Origin: Elgaria multicarinata webbii
Lineage: Eukaryota > Chordata > Lepidosauria > Squamata > Anguidae
Assembly (NCBI RefSeq): GCF_023053635.1
Contig: NC_086185.1
Coordinates: 11,282,501 to 11,346,500, forward strand
Direction: 5' to 3'
Length of the DNA stretch: 64,000 bases
Position numbers and translations under genes: made by a program. Below are positions 12,901 to 22,765 of this stretch, piece by piece (the first letter of the stretch is position 1; each line of letters starts with the position of its first letter). Under the pieces are notes generated by a model that worked only from the letters and a program-made list of their open reading frames with translations, made no database searches and was not told the origin of the DNA.

Positions 12901-13065
12901 GTCCATGGAATTGACACAATGTGGAAAAAGCCAGTCTGCTCTAGATCCGCAAATGGGATTCATAGAAATCTTAACTCAAGTTGTGTCCCTTGCAGGGCCG
13001 GGCAAAGCTGGCAATAGGCCCGGGCCAGATGGGAAATGTAGGCCCCATTTCAAACTATTCATTAA

Positions 13066-13160
13066 GTATTTTTGTGAACCGCCCAGAGAGCTCTGGCTAT
13101 TGGGCGGTATAGAAATGTAATAAATAAAATGAAATAAATAAATAAATAAATGAATAATAA
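13066..13160 (+). mobile_element. L2-type LINE tail
   Basis: tttgtgaaccgcccagagag, ctctggctattgggcggtat and (AAAT)n. Similar short tails: 12160-12215 (+), 17285-17345 (+), 22548-22605 (+), 23438-23490 (-), 58190-58275 (-), 63852-63945 (-). Confidence 0.75.
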
Positions 13161-13183
13161 AATCAGTTCTAAATACATCTGAA

Positions 13184-13355
13184 CTACCCTATTTCTTCGA
13201 TTCTAAGACATACTCCCCCCCCCATAAACATCTCTAAAAATGGGGTGCGTCTTAGAATCGCGGGTGTGTCTTAGGGTTTTTTTTTTCTGTTGGTGGTACT
13301 GAAATTAGTGTGCGTCTAACAATCGATGGCGTCTTACAATTGAAGAAATACGGTA
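13184..13355 (+). mobile_element. MITE with taccctatttcttc inverted ends
   Basis: Left end taccctatttcttcgattct and right end the near complement of it (gaagaaatacggta); the centre repeats gtcttagaatcg in both directions. GAAC precedes the left end and follows the right end. Superfamily not assigned. Confidence 0.5.
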
Positions 13356-15137
13356 GAACGATTTATATAAAAAAAGGTAATGGCAAGCGCTTGTATTCAA
13401 GATGTATATAAGATGTCACTTCTTCACATTCAGAAATGCTTTACGTTTGGGCAAATTCAGAAATGCTCTTCTTTGGGCAAATTCATCATCAACAACAGAA
13501 AAATCAAGCAACTTTGCCCAGGGGGACTTGGAATAGGCTCCCTCAAAATCATAGGCCCATGCCAACTGGGCCCACTGCACACACACCCTGCCCTGATCCC
13601 TTGCAGATGTCAATGACATCTGTAGCCTCTCATCAGCGAGCAGAGGGTTAAAACTGCCCAGGGCTCACTGCAAGTATGAGGGCCAGCCTTGGGCAGCTTT
13701 AACTTTCGCTCCCTCCTGGCCCATTGCATTTCAAATCACCCATCTATCGAAGATGCCTACAGATGAATTGTCAAAAAAGACTAAATGTATCACGGAAAAG
13801 GACACCAAAGATTTGTGTAACTGATTTGCGTAACATTTGCACGTGATAATTTATATCTACAGGTGCACATTTAGGAAAATATTGTAATTTAAATAGAAAT
13901 ACAGCATACAGAGGTGCAATATACATTTAAATAGAAACACCATAGGATGGAAGATGGTGACCATGTGACCTGTACAGTCAGCTAACTCTCAAGTAGAGGA
14001 TGCCTTCAAAATAGAGTACAGTCCTCTGCAAAACAGGACACATGGGGATTCAGGGGCTGAACTGATTTTGCACACCAGAGTCAGAGTATGTTGGCCTATT
14101 AGGATACCATTGCTTGTTTTGTGAATGCAGTGACAATGGTTGTGAAACACAAGAGGGCAGCAGACACCGGTTTAGCAGGAATGTTAGAGAAGGGAACCAT
14201 TTAGAGACTTCCATTCTATTACTTTTTATTGGTCATCTCACACTTTTCCTTCTAGGAGGAAGCCCAAAGCGGCTGACCGTTAACGTAACGCAAAGAAATA
14301 CAACAACATCCCCAAATGACCAGCCAAACGCTATGAAAAATGATCGAACGATAAAAACATCACAACGAACTATCTGTTGAAAAATCTCATTCGAGTCCCA
14401 AGGGGAGAAAATAACACTTCGGTTAACACAATACAACGTTCATAAAGGTGAAGCCCATAAATTCCTACAGCACAAACGCTGCAATAAACAAGGAGATGAT
14501 GAAACGCGGCACGTAGTTGAGTCCAAAATATACACTCCCACGACACTGTAAAGGTGTATCCTGGGACCTACAATAAAGGATTGCAACGAGGAGTAATCCT
14601 GTTCAGGTTCTACCTAGCCAGCCATGCCTTCTTCCAGGATACTCCCTTACAGAGTTTTTCAAACTGAGGGTCAAGACCAAGCAGTGGAGCTCAGCCAACC
14701 TTCAGGTGGGTGCGTTGGCCCGGTGCCTCTTTCCTTGAGTGCTCTGTCGCATGGCCACACTATGCATACTGCACAGGCTGTCGTGGCAAGTTAGAAAGGT
14801 GTGACCGTTTAATTAGTTATGCAGGCATGGCACACCCGCGGACACTAGCCAACCACCACTAGTCAGGGCTACCCACCCTGTTATTGACATTTTATTTTAT
14901 TTATTTATTTAAGGATTTTTATGCCGCCATTCAGCCCAAAAAGGCTCTCACGGCGGCTTACAAAAGTATTTCTTGACAGTCCCTGCCCACAGGCTTACAA
15001 TCTAAAAGACATGACACAAAAGGAAAGGGGATTGGGAGGGAGGAGGAGGAGGGGGAAAAGGAAAAGGGCATAGTAATACCTAGTGACAAAAATGTTTTAG
15101 AAAAGAAAGAGGAAAAGAGAGAAAAATATACACCACT

Positions 15138-15307
15138 GGCCATGGAAGTTGAAGAACTATGGAAACAAGAAGGGGTCACAATTATCCCGTTAGTCACATC
15201 AGTCACTGGCATCACATCAAAAAACTATACAGAAAACCTTCAGAAATTGGGCCTGCCAAAATTCATCCACACCAACATCCAGAAAGCAGTCATACTTAAA
15301 ACATGCT
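15138..15307 (+). mobile_element. Retrotransposon 3' coding remnant (R4-like suspected)
   Basis: Reads MEVEELWKQEGVTIIPLVTS, then VTGITSKNYTENLQKLGLPK and IQKAVILKTC. This resembles the C-terminal end of some LINE ORFs (R4/Dong-type 'vtiiPivisatG...iqkavil.tc'). A Sauria-SINE 3' half follows directly. Clade is a guess. Confidence 0.4.
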
Positions 15308-15442
15308 CAGTGGGTGACTTTTTTGGACCAGTCACTATCAGCCTAACCTACCTCACAGAGCTGCTGTGAGATAAAATGGGGGCACGGAGAAAAGCATGTA
15401 CGTTGCCTTGTGCTTCTTGGAAGAAAGGTGGGGTATAAATAA
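15308..15442 (+). mobile_element. Sauria SINE 3' half
   Basis: cagtgggtgactt, then cctaacctacctcacagagc and gtggggtataaataaa: the tRNA-unrelated and tail parts of a squamate tRNA-derived SINE. Confidence 0.6.
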
Positions 15443-15607
15443 ACAGGAGCGATCAAGAGGTCTGTCCTCCAGGAATTTGTCTAACCCCCTTTGAAAGCCA
15501 TCTTGACCTGTCTTCCCCATCCTGGTGTGTCAGACCTCAACTCCCATAATTCCCAGGCTGCACGGCCATGCAGCCTGGGAATTCTGGAAGTTGAAGTCCC
15601 ACATATT

Positions 15608-16238
15608 AACTGTTTCTGCAGAGGCCACCAGTGAGGGAGGAAGCAGCAGCCAGGCACCTCTCCACCGTGCCTGGGTTCAGCTCCAGCTGAGAGCCCCCTC
15701 CCTCCTGCTACCAACTGTCTTTGGAGAGGCCACCAGTGAGGGAGGAAGCAGCAGCCAGGCACCTCTCCACCGTGCCTGGGTCCAGCTCCAGCTGAGAGCC
15801 CCCTCCCTCCTGCCACCAACTGTTTCTGCAGAGGCCACCAGTGAGGGAGGAAGCAGCAGCCAGGCACCTCTCCACCGTGCCTGGGTCCAGCTCCAGCTGA
15901 GAGCCCCCTCCCTCCTGCTACCAACTGTTTCTGCAGAGGCCACCAGTGAGGGAGGAAGCAGCAGCCAGGCACCTCTCCACCGTGCCTGGGTTCAGCTCCA
16001 GCTGAGAGCCCCCTCCCTTCTGCTACCAACTGTTTCTGCAGAGGCCACCAGTGAGGGAGGAAGCAGCAGCCAGGCACCTCTCCACCGTGCCTGGGTTCAG
16101 CTCCAGCTGAGAGCCCCCTCCCTTCTGCTACCAACTGTTTCTGCAGAGGCCACCAGTGAGGGAGGAAGCAGCAGCCAGGCACCTCTCCACCGTGCCTGGG
16201 TCCAGCTCCAGCTGAGAGCCCCCTCCCTCCTGCTGTCA
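15608..16238. repeat. Minisatellite, six copies of a 105-bp unit
   Basis: Unit starts aactgtttctgcagaggcca, and starts recur at 15608, 15713, 15818, 15923, 16028 and 16133. Copies differ at a few sites (unit 2 has ctttgga for tttctgca). Because 105 is a multiple of three and the unit lacks stops in some frames, long ORFs appear on both strands (246 and 252 codons); I read these as by-products. Confidence 0.9.
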
Positions 16239-17488
16239 CCTGTAACTGCTGAACTTTGCAACTAAGATTGTAGTGCCTGAATTTGCTTTCCTTTTCCCCC
16301 TCCTTCTCCTCCCTCCCAATCCCCTTTCCTTTTGTGTCATGTCTTTTAGATTGTAAGCCTGTGGGCAGGGACTGTCAAGAAATACTTTTGTAAGCCGCCG
16401 TGAGAGCCTTTTTTGGCTGAATGGCGGCATAAAAATCCTTAAATAAATAAATAAATAAATATAAATAAATAAATAAATATCTGGAGGGCACCAGGTTGGA
16501 AGAAGGTTGACCTAAGCTAAGAGGCAGCAAACTCCATACCTTGATTGCATGCTGTGAGACTGAGGCTGGGATGCAGCCGGGTGACCCTTTGAACAGCCAG
16601 GCTCGATGGCAGCTTATGGAACAGCCAGCAAGATGCAAGTGAAGGGCTCATTTGCATATATAATCATATTTATGTTAAACAGACTGATCTCGCGCGCACA
16701 TGTTGGTAAACAATGCTGAAAATTAGCAATCTGATTGAAATTACATGTTGCGGTATGGAATGTTTACATTTTCTAGGGGACGATGCAGAATGTTGCCTGG
16801 AAGAATGTAAACAAAATTCAATTTTAGTGTCGTTTGAGAGGGTTTTAGCACAACTTTCCCCAACAGGGTACCAGGTTATGTGGTCAAAACAGGCAACGCC
16901 TACCAGGACCTTGGACAGATCACTGTGGCTGGTCCTTTAACTCATTGAAGGAGAGCTGTTGTCTCAGCAACATGTTGTCTCAGCAACATGGAGAGGCCTT
17001 CTGAAGCCTGACTGAGTTGGACCTGTGGATTGCCCTACCCCCTCTGAAGAGCTGTCTTTGTTTCTTAAAAGGGCCATTGCCTGATTCTGCAGCCACTGGC
17101 TCCTACAGCACAGGGGTGGGGTGGGGACTGCATCGGAGGGCAACTGCCAAGTCTGAGGGGTCTGGTAAAGCCATGTCCTCTTGCCAGGAAGATCCTGGAA
17201 TAGCAGATGATGGCTTACTGAATGATGACTCTTCTCCTCCGAGCCAGATGGGAAATTGAGGTCAATGGACATGACACCCCTCTATTTTGTGAACTGCCCA
17301 GAAAGCTTCAGCTATTGGGCAGTATAGAAATGAAATAAATAAATATTTCAACCTTCATCAAGCTGATGCCCTCCAGGTATGTTGGACCCGAACTCCCAGC
17401 ATTCCTGACCACTGGTACATGGATTTTCTCCATGTACCTTCATTAGGTGTATATTGTGAGATTCAACTTCATGCTTTCTTGAATGAAC

Positions 17489-17808
17489 TAGGGTGACCAT
17501 GTGAAAAGGAGGACCGGGCTCCTGTATCTTTAACAGTTGTATTGAAAAGGAAATTTCAGCAGGTGTCATTTGTATATATGGGGAATCTGGGGAAATTTCC
17601 TCTTCATCACAGCAGTTAAAGCTGCAGGTTCCTTGCCCTCTTTTAATTCTGGTCACTCTAGTATAGCTCCTGCACCTTTAACTGTTGTGATGAAGAAGGA
17701 ATTTCACCAGGTTCTCCATATATACAAATGACACCTGCAGAAATTCCCTTTTCTATGCAACTGTTATAGATACAGGAACCCTGTCCTCCTTTTCTTATGG
17801 TCACCCTA
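17489..17808 (+). mobile_element. hAT-like palindromic MITE, full length
   Basis: 320 bp, both inverted ends present. Flanked by gaatgaac on the left and aatgaac on the right, a near-perfect 8-bp target duplication. Confidence 0.75.
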
Positions 17809-17854
17809 AATGAACACTGATGGCTGATGGCTATAATGAATAATCACACTTGCA

Positions 17855-17945
17855 ATGCAATCCCCTACAGGTCTACTCATAAGTAAGCCACACTGAGTTC
17901 AGTGAGGCATACTCCCAGGTCAGTGGGTTTAGGATTGCAGCCTTA
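17855..17945 (+). mobile_element. Palindromic MITE (tgcaatcctaaaccca / gtaagcc family)
   Basis: Arms gcaatcccctacaggtctac and cagtgggtttaggattgc with gagttcagtgagg centre. Other copies or halves: about 88-112, 3998-4070, 6012-6090, 6628-6710, 54093-54178, 55922-55998 and 62524-62622. Confidence 0.5.
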
Positions 17946-18558
17946 GTGTGTGTGTATGTATGTTTAATTGCTAGTAGTCACCAGCTGTCGATACTCATTC
18001 AAGAAAGAACTTTCTAGCCATCAATGCCCATTAAAGGAACATCTTTAGATATTAACTGTACAAAAAGCTTTGGGAAAGGTGATTGATCCCATTGGCAGCC
18101 ATAGTGCTATCAGATGTGAATGATTGCTTAGGAAGAATTTCTGTCTGCTCATCTGCTGTATGAGAAAAATTCTATCAGAAAAGGGATTTCGTTCAAAGGA
18201 AATGTTGCATCCGAAGGGAAACAAATAGATTCCTAGTTTGCCCTTAGTTCAGGCCTGGTGTCATTTAGGAAACTGGAGCCAAAGTGGGCCATTGATCTTT
18301 GTCCAGTTGTCCCCTGGGGCCTCCATACTTTAATTAGCTGTGTCCTATGGAAGAAGCTTTGGCACAACATTAGTGACTCCACAGACGAAATTGCCACTGC
18401 GCATTTAGGCCTTTGTATTGTTAATGTATCTGATCATGTTAGCAGCCATGCCTCCTGCTTTCCAAAATGTGTGTGATAAAGAGTTACACGATGCAAGATC
18501 ATGAACATGGACACTGGGCTTTCAGTGGGTCTTTGGATAAAAGTTGCTATGAGCGATA

Positions 18559-18591
18559 TTAGCAATCACACACACACACACACACACACAA
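18559..18591. repeat. (CA)n microsatellite
   Basis: About 15 CA units. Confidence 0.9.
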
Positions 18592-18663
18592 ACTGTAACC
18601 TCCTGCATAACCTATCTGGAATGAATAATGGAACCGTGAGGAATTTGAATGATGGGTATGAAC

Positions 18664-18962
18664 TAGGGTGATCATATGAAAAGGAGGACAGGGCTCCTGT
18701 ATCTTTAACAATTGCATAGAAAAGGGGATTTCAGCAGGTGTCTTTTCTATATATGGAGAACCTGGTGAAATTCCTTCTTCATCACAGCAGTTAAAGCTGC
18801 AGAGCTATACTAGAGTGACCAGATTTAAAAGAGGGCAGGGGTCCTGCAGCTTTAACTGTTGTGATGAAGAGGGAATTTCACCAGGTGCCCCATATATACA
18901 AATGATACCTGCTGAAATTTCCTTTTCAATACAGCTGTTAAAGATACAGGAGCCCTGTCCTC
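18664..18962 (+). mobile_element. hAT-like palindromic MITE, truncated right end
   Basis: Starts tagggtgatcatatgaaaag and runs to ggagccctgtcctcc, where the terminal 20 or so bases are missing. Confidence 0.7.
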
Positions 18963-19272
18963 CGAAGCTTCAAATGCCTCTCCTTGAGGCAGGGAACAAC
19001 ATTAGCACAGGAATCAACACATCTTAAGAATTCTTGATTTTACATTGATCTGGATAGGCCTGCCGGAAAAGGCTAGTCTTTAAAGCTGCCTTAAAAATCA
19101 CACAGAGAGTTAATTCTACGAATCACCTCTGGCAGGCCGTTCCACAATCCAGGGGCGACAGAAGAAAAGGTCCTCTGGGAAACTGATGTCAGCCTAGTTT
19201 TAGATAACACACTAAGCCACGGTTAGGCCACTAACTCTTTTGCAGCAAATGGTTAGTGAGTGTTTAAACCAT

Positions 19273-19653
19273 GGCCCTGTCTACACACCGTTCCGAAGGC
19301 GCCCCGAAGCCACTTGAGGGTGCCCCGAAAACGCTCGTGTGGTATGTACCTTAATCGTCCCCAGAAGAGGAGAAGGAGGAGGCGTGCTTCGGCAGCACAG
19401 ACTGCAGGCGGGCTGCTCCAGGCTCCGTTTCCCTTTAGCCAGCAGGCCCTGCGAGAGCTCCCAGCAGCGGGGCTGGGTTGTGGGAGGGAAGAGAGCGGAC
19501 GGGCGAGGAAAGGGGCAGCAGCGGAGGCCCCTGCGCGGTCCCAGGGGCGTGGGAGGCGCCCTCCCCTTTCCTCGCCCGTCCGCTCTCTTCCCTCCCACGA
19601 CCCAGCCCTGCAGCTGGGAGCTCTCGCCTTCGGAACGTTGTGTAGACAAGGCC
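19273..19653. mobile_element. CpG-rich fold-back element with a 59-bp hairpin
   Basis: Ends ggccctgtctacacaccgtt and the near complement gttgtgtagacaaggcc. Inside, 19457-19515 and the complement of 19563-19621 match at all but about three of 59 positions around a 47-base loop. It is much richer in G+C and CpG than its surroundings. It lies inside another palindromic element (ggttcacacaacatgctaac on its right). ORFs through it on both strands mirror each other and are not coding. Confidence 0.7.
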
Positions 19654-19839
19654 CATGATTATGTAGTCGCCATGGTTAGGAATGGTTCACACAACATGCT
19701 AACCCATAATGCTTCTCTCAAAATGCTTAACCGCGGTGGCTTGGCATGTTGTCTGAACAGCGTTGAGATGGCGGTATTTTTGGCCACACCCCCTTTTGCC
19801 TTTGGCCCTGCCCAGCACTGGAAGGACATGAGTACAAGA

Positions 19840-20000
19840 GCACCCTCCCTCCCATGTTCCCCAGCCACTGCTGTACATAGGCATACTGCTTCTAATACTG
19901 AAGGCAGCACATAGCCAACCGGACTAGTAGCCATGGATGAACTTCTCCTCCAGGAATTCGTTTAATCCCCTTTTAAAGCCGTCCAAACTGGTGGCCATCA
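19840..20000 (-). mobile_element. CR1/L3-type 3' fragment
   Basis: Complement of ctactagtccggttggctat and ttttaaagccgtccaaactg; same text as 9544-9640. Confidence 0.5.
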
Positions 20001-20765
20001 AAGAGAGAGGCTGAAATTGACACAAAAAGCTTTAAACCCCATTTCCTGCATGCTGCTAAGATTGCAGCTAAGTTCAGAGAGAATTGGGAACTGTGAAGAG
20101 GGCAGGAGGTTATGTCAGTGACATTATCTGGTGCTTCAGCTCTGTGAGCCCCGGGCAGGATCTACATTACTGCTTTATAACGGTTTATAATGGTTTTGAC
20201 AACTGTTTGGGCCCAGCACTATACCGTTTTCAAAGGGTTATTTCAAAGGCTTGGTGTAGATCTGGCCCTGGTTCCACAACATTGCTGTTCACAGCCTGGG
20301 TTTATAAACTGTAAGGGTGCAATCCTATGCCTGTTTAGACAGAAAAAAAGTCCCCCAACTCCCAGGATACCCCAGGCAGCATGGGGAACACTGTAGGATT
20401 TTTCCCTAAGTTTTCTTTGCATCTCAGCAGAACATCTGTCCATAACTGGAGAGGGCTGTGGTAGAAATTGCCTGTGTTACAAGCCACGGATTGACATGCA
20501 TTGGGATGGTTTGTTTCAGCTAAATCAGGAATGCATTGTTTCAAGCCGGGTGGGGAGCCCACCGCTCTGTTCCCCTCTCTGTGCACACACAGCAGTGGCT
20601 TTTCCCCTCTGATACCCATCCGTGTAATTTGGATCAGGCTGCAGGGTGCATTTAACCAGAGCAGCCTCCAGATGAACACTCTAGCAGAAGCAGCCGAAAG
20701 AGCAGGGCAGCAACCAGCCAGCCAGCCTAGAAGTTTCCCCAGACACGGACAGCTCCGACGGGCAA

Positions 20766-21027
20766 ATGGAGAGACAGATCCTTGGAAGGGACGCTATGCC
20801 AAGAACCTGGCTTCTGGGATCTTCCGCTTCCCTCCTTCTCTCGATGTCAGGAACTGCTGCGCTCCAGAGTTCTGCGATGTTGGAGTCTCTTGAGGATATG
20901 GATTTGGAGAGAAGCCAGGTGAATGAGTCCAAAGCCCACCCGGTCTTCTTCTCCCTGGACTACCAGCATGTCCAAGTACCCTTCGAGATCACCTTGTGGA
21001 TCATGCTGGCTTCTTTAGCCAAAATAG
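20766..21027 (+). CDS. SLC9A2: SLC9A2-like exon 1
   Basis: Encodes residues 1-87 plus one base: a leader-like hydrophobic stretch (about residues 15-29), a variable extracellular segment, then the block [20 protein letters not shown] and LASLAKI, which match NHE2. The donor is G|GTATGT at 21028. An N-glycosylation site (NES) is at residue 53. Confidence 0.9.
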
Positions 21028-21165
21028 GTATGTTTCTCCAGGCAGGGGGTGGTGGGGACGTTACTCTAGTCTGGAAGAGCAATTTTGAAATGGTTGCCTG
21101 GGAGTAAAGTATTTATATTTCACTTTAGATATTCATAGTCTATTAGAAAGGATGTATTATTATTG

Positions 21166-21211
<46 letters not shown>

Positions 21212-22734
21212 ACTTCAATTCAGTTTTATTATTTATAACCCTAGACCATCACAATAAAACAGAAAGAAAATATCCAGAAGACACATAGATAAATGAAAAT
21301 GACGAATAGTTTGGGGATAAAAAATGACAACAACATCAATAACAATGATGTTGATGTAATAGTAGTTGTAAAGTAGTTAATGAAGTTGTTCATTTAAACT
21401 TAAAACCATGGTAGTGAAATGGAACCTCAGTGTACAGCTGCAGTATATCTCATGATGCTCAGGACAAAGGGCACAGGTTGGCTTCTGCCCTCACACCATG
21501 CCTGGAAGCTCCCTGGAGACGTATGTCTGGTCAAGGCTAGAATCAGGAGGTTGGCTTAGATCAGGGGAGGGGAAGCTGTGGTCCCCCAGTTGTTGTTGGA
21601 CTCCAGTTCCCATCACCCAGACCATTGGCTCCAACAGCCTCTAGAAGGCTGCATGTTCCCCTCCCCTAAATTAGATGATCCGATCCAACAGCGCTATCCT
21701 TATGTCCTTTTGGCACTTCTGAGCAGAGACGAGAAGGGCAGATGGATGTGAACTAAGGTTCATATTTCAGTATGGTGTAGTGGTTAGAGTGTTGGACTGG
21801 AACTCAGGAGACCTGAGTTCTAGTCCCCACTCAGCCCCTGAACATCACTGTGTGATTTTGGGCCAATCCCTGTCTCTCAGTCTAACCTACCTCACAGGAT
21901 TGTTGTAAGCATAAAATGGAGAGGAGGAAGATCATCTAAACTGTGTTGGGTTCCTCAGAGATGAGATATAAATGTAATAAATAAATAAATTTTGGGGGAC
22001 ACCCACCACTCTAGATAGAGCTTTTCCCCTGGTTTCTTTGTTCAAGTAGGTTTAAATTTTGAATCTGTTTTCAATCCTAGGGTTCAGATGTTTTTCTTTT
22101 TAATGGATCCATGTTATGGATTAATATTTGTGTGCATTATGCACAACATGATTTATTATTGTCGCCGTCTGTGTGAGGCTCCTTTAGGCTATTTCGAGTC
22201 AGAGGGCAGGTTCTAGATTGAATAAATCAGCCTTTCCCCAATCCAGTGCCCTCCAGATGCACTGTGCCTCCCATCATCCACACACACTCCCAGCAAGACC
22301 AGGGGATGATGAAAGTTGTAGTCCAACAGATCTGGAGGTCGGGGGAAGGCTGGTAGAGATAAGTGCTGTGCCGAAATCCCACCTGCCCTTTTGCAACCTC
22401 TTCATTTCACTGTGAGTCGCTTTTCTGCCCCTTTTGTTGGGACGTTGAGAACTTCAGAGAAATTTCTCAAGGTGCAGGGCTTCAGGCCTTCCCTTACTGT
22501 AAGGAGGTGACTGAGGGGTATGTGTGTGCTCTTCCTTTCACCATGTTTTGTGACCTGCCCAGAGAGATTTGGCTATTGGATGGTATAGAAATATAATCAA
22601 TAAATCCCTTCCAGCTCCCACCATTCAATCCTTGCAGCCTCTCCGGCAGCTTGAACTTCCTGGAAACCCCTCCTAGGACTTCCTCCCTTGGGGCTTTTCA
22701 GTGATGCTGCCTTCCTGAAAGCTGAGGGAAGATG

Positions 22735-22765
<31 letters not shown>

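Larger units (their letters stand above)
14897..16458. repeat. Inverted-repeat bracket enclosing a minisatellite
   Basis: The segment 14897-15066 and the complement of 16286-16455 agree at all but about two of roughly 165 positions. Both contain the taaggatttttatgccgcc tail, a ttgtaagcctgtgggcaggg stretch and a purine-rich GGGAGGGAGGAGG tract. Either two young copies of one SINE/LINE tail in opposite orientation, or one composite fold-back element. Confidence 0.75.

Noticed and set aside
14114-14436. Open frames of 67-88 codons on both strands
   Set aside because: Overlap a reverse LINE-tail-like segment (ggaggaagcccaaagcggct); no splice sites or motifs.
15481-16265. Long overlapping open frames on both strands (246-252 codons) with repeated protein units
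   Set aside because: They arise from a 105-bp minisatellite whose unit length is a multiple of three. Both strands are open equally and there are no splice or homology signs.
19260-19934. Open frames up to 191 codons in a GC-rich stretch, possible exon or CpG-island gene start
   Set aside because: The stretch is a fold-back element; open frames mirror each other on both strands. It was kept only as a possible regulatory curiosity.
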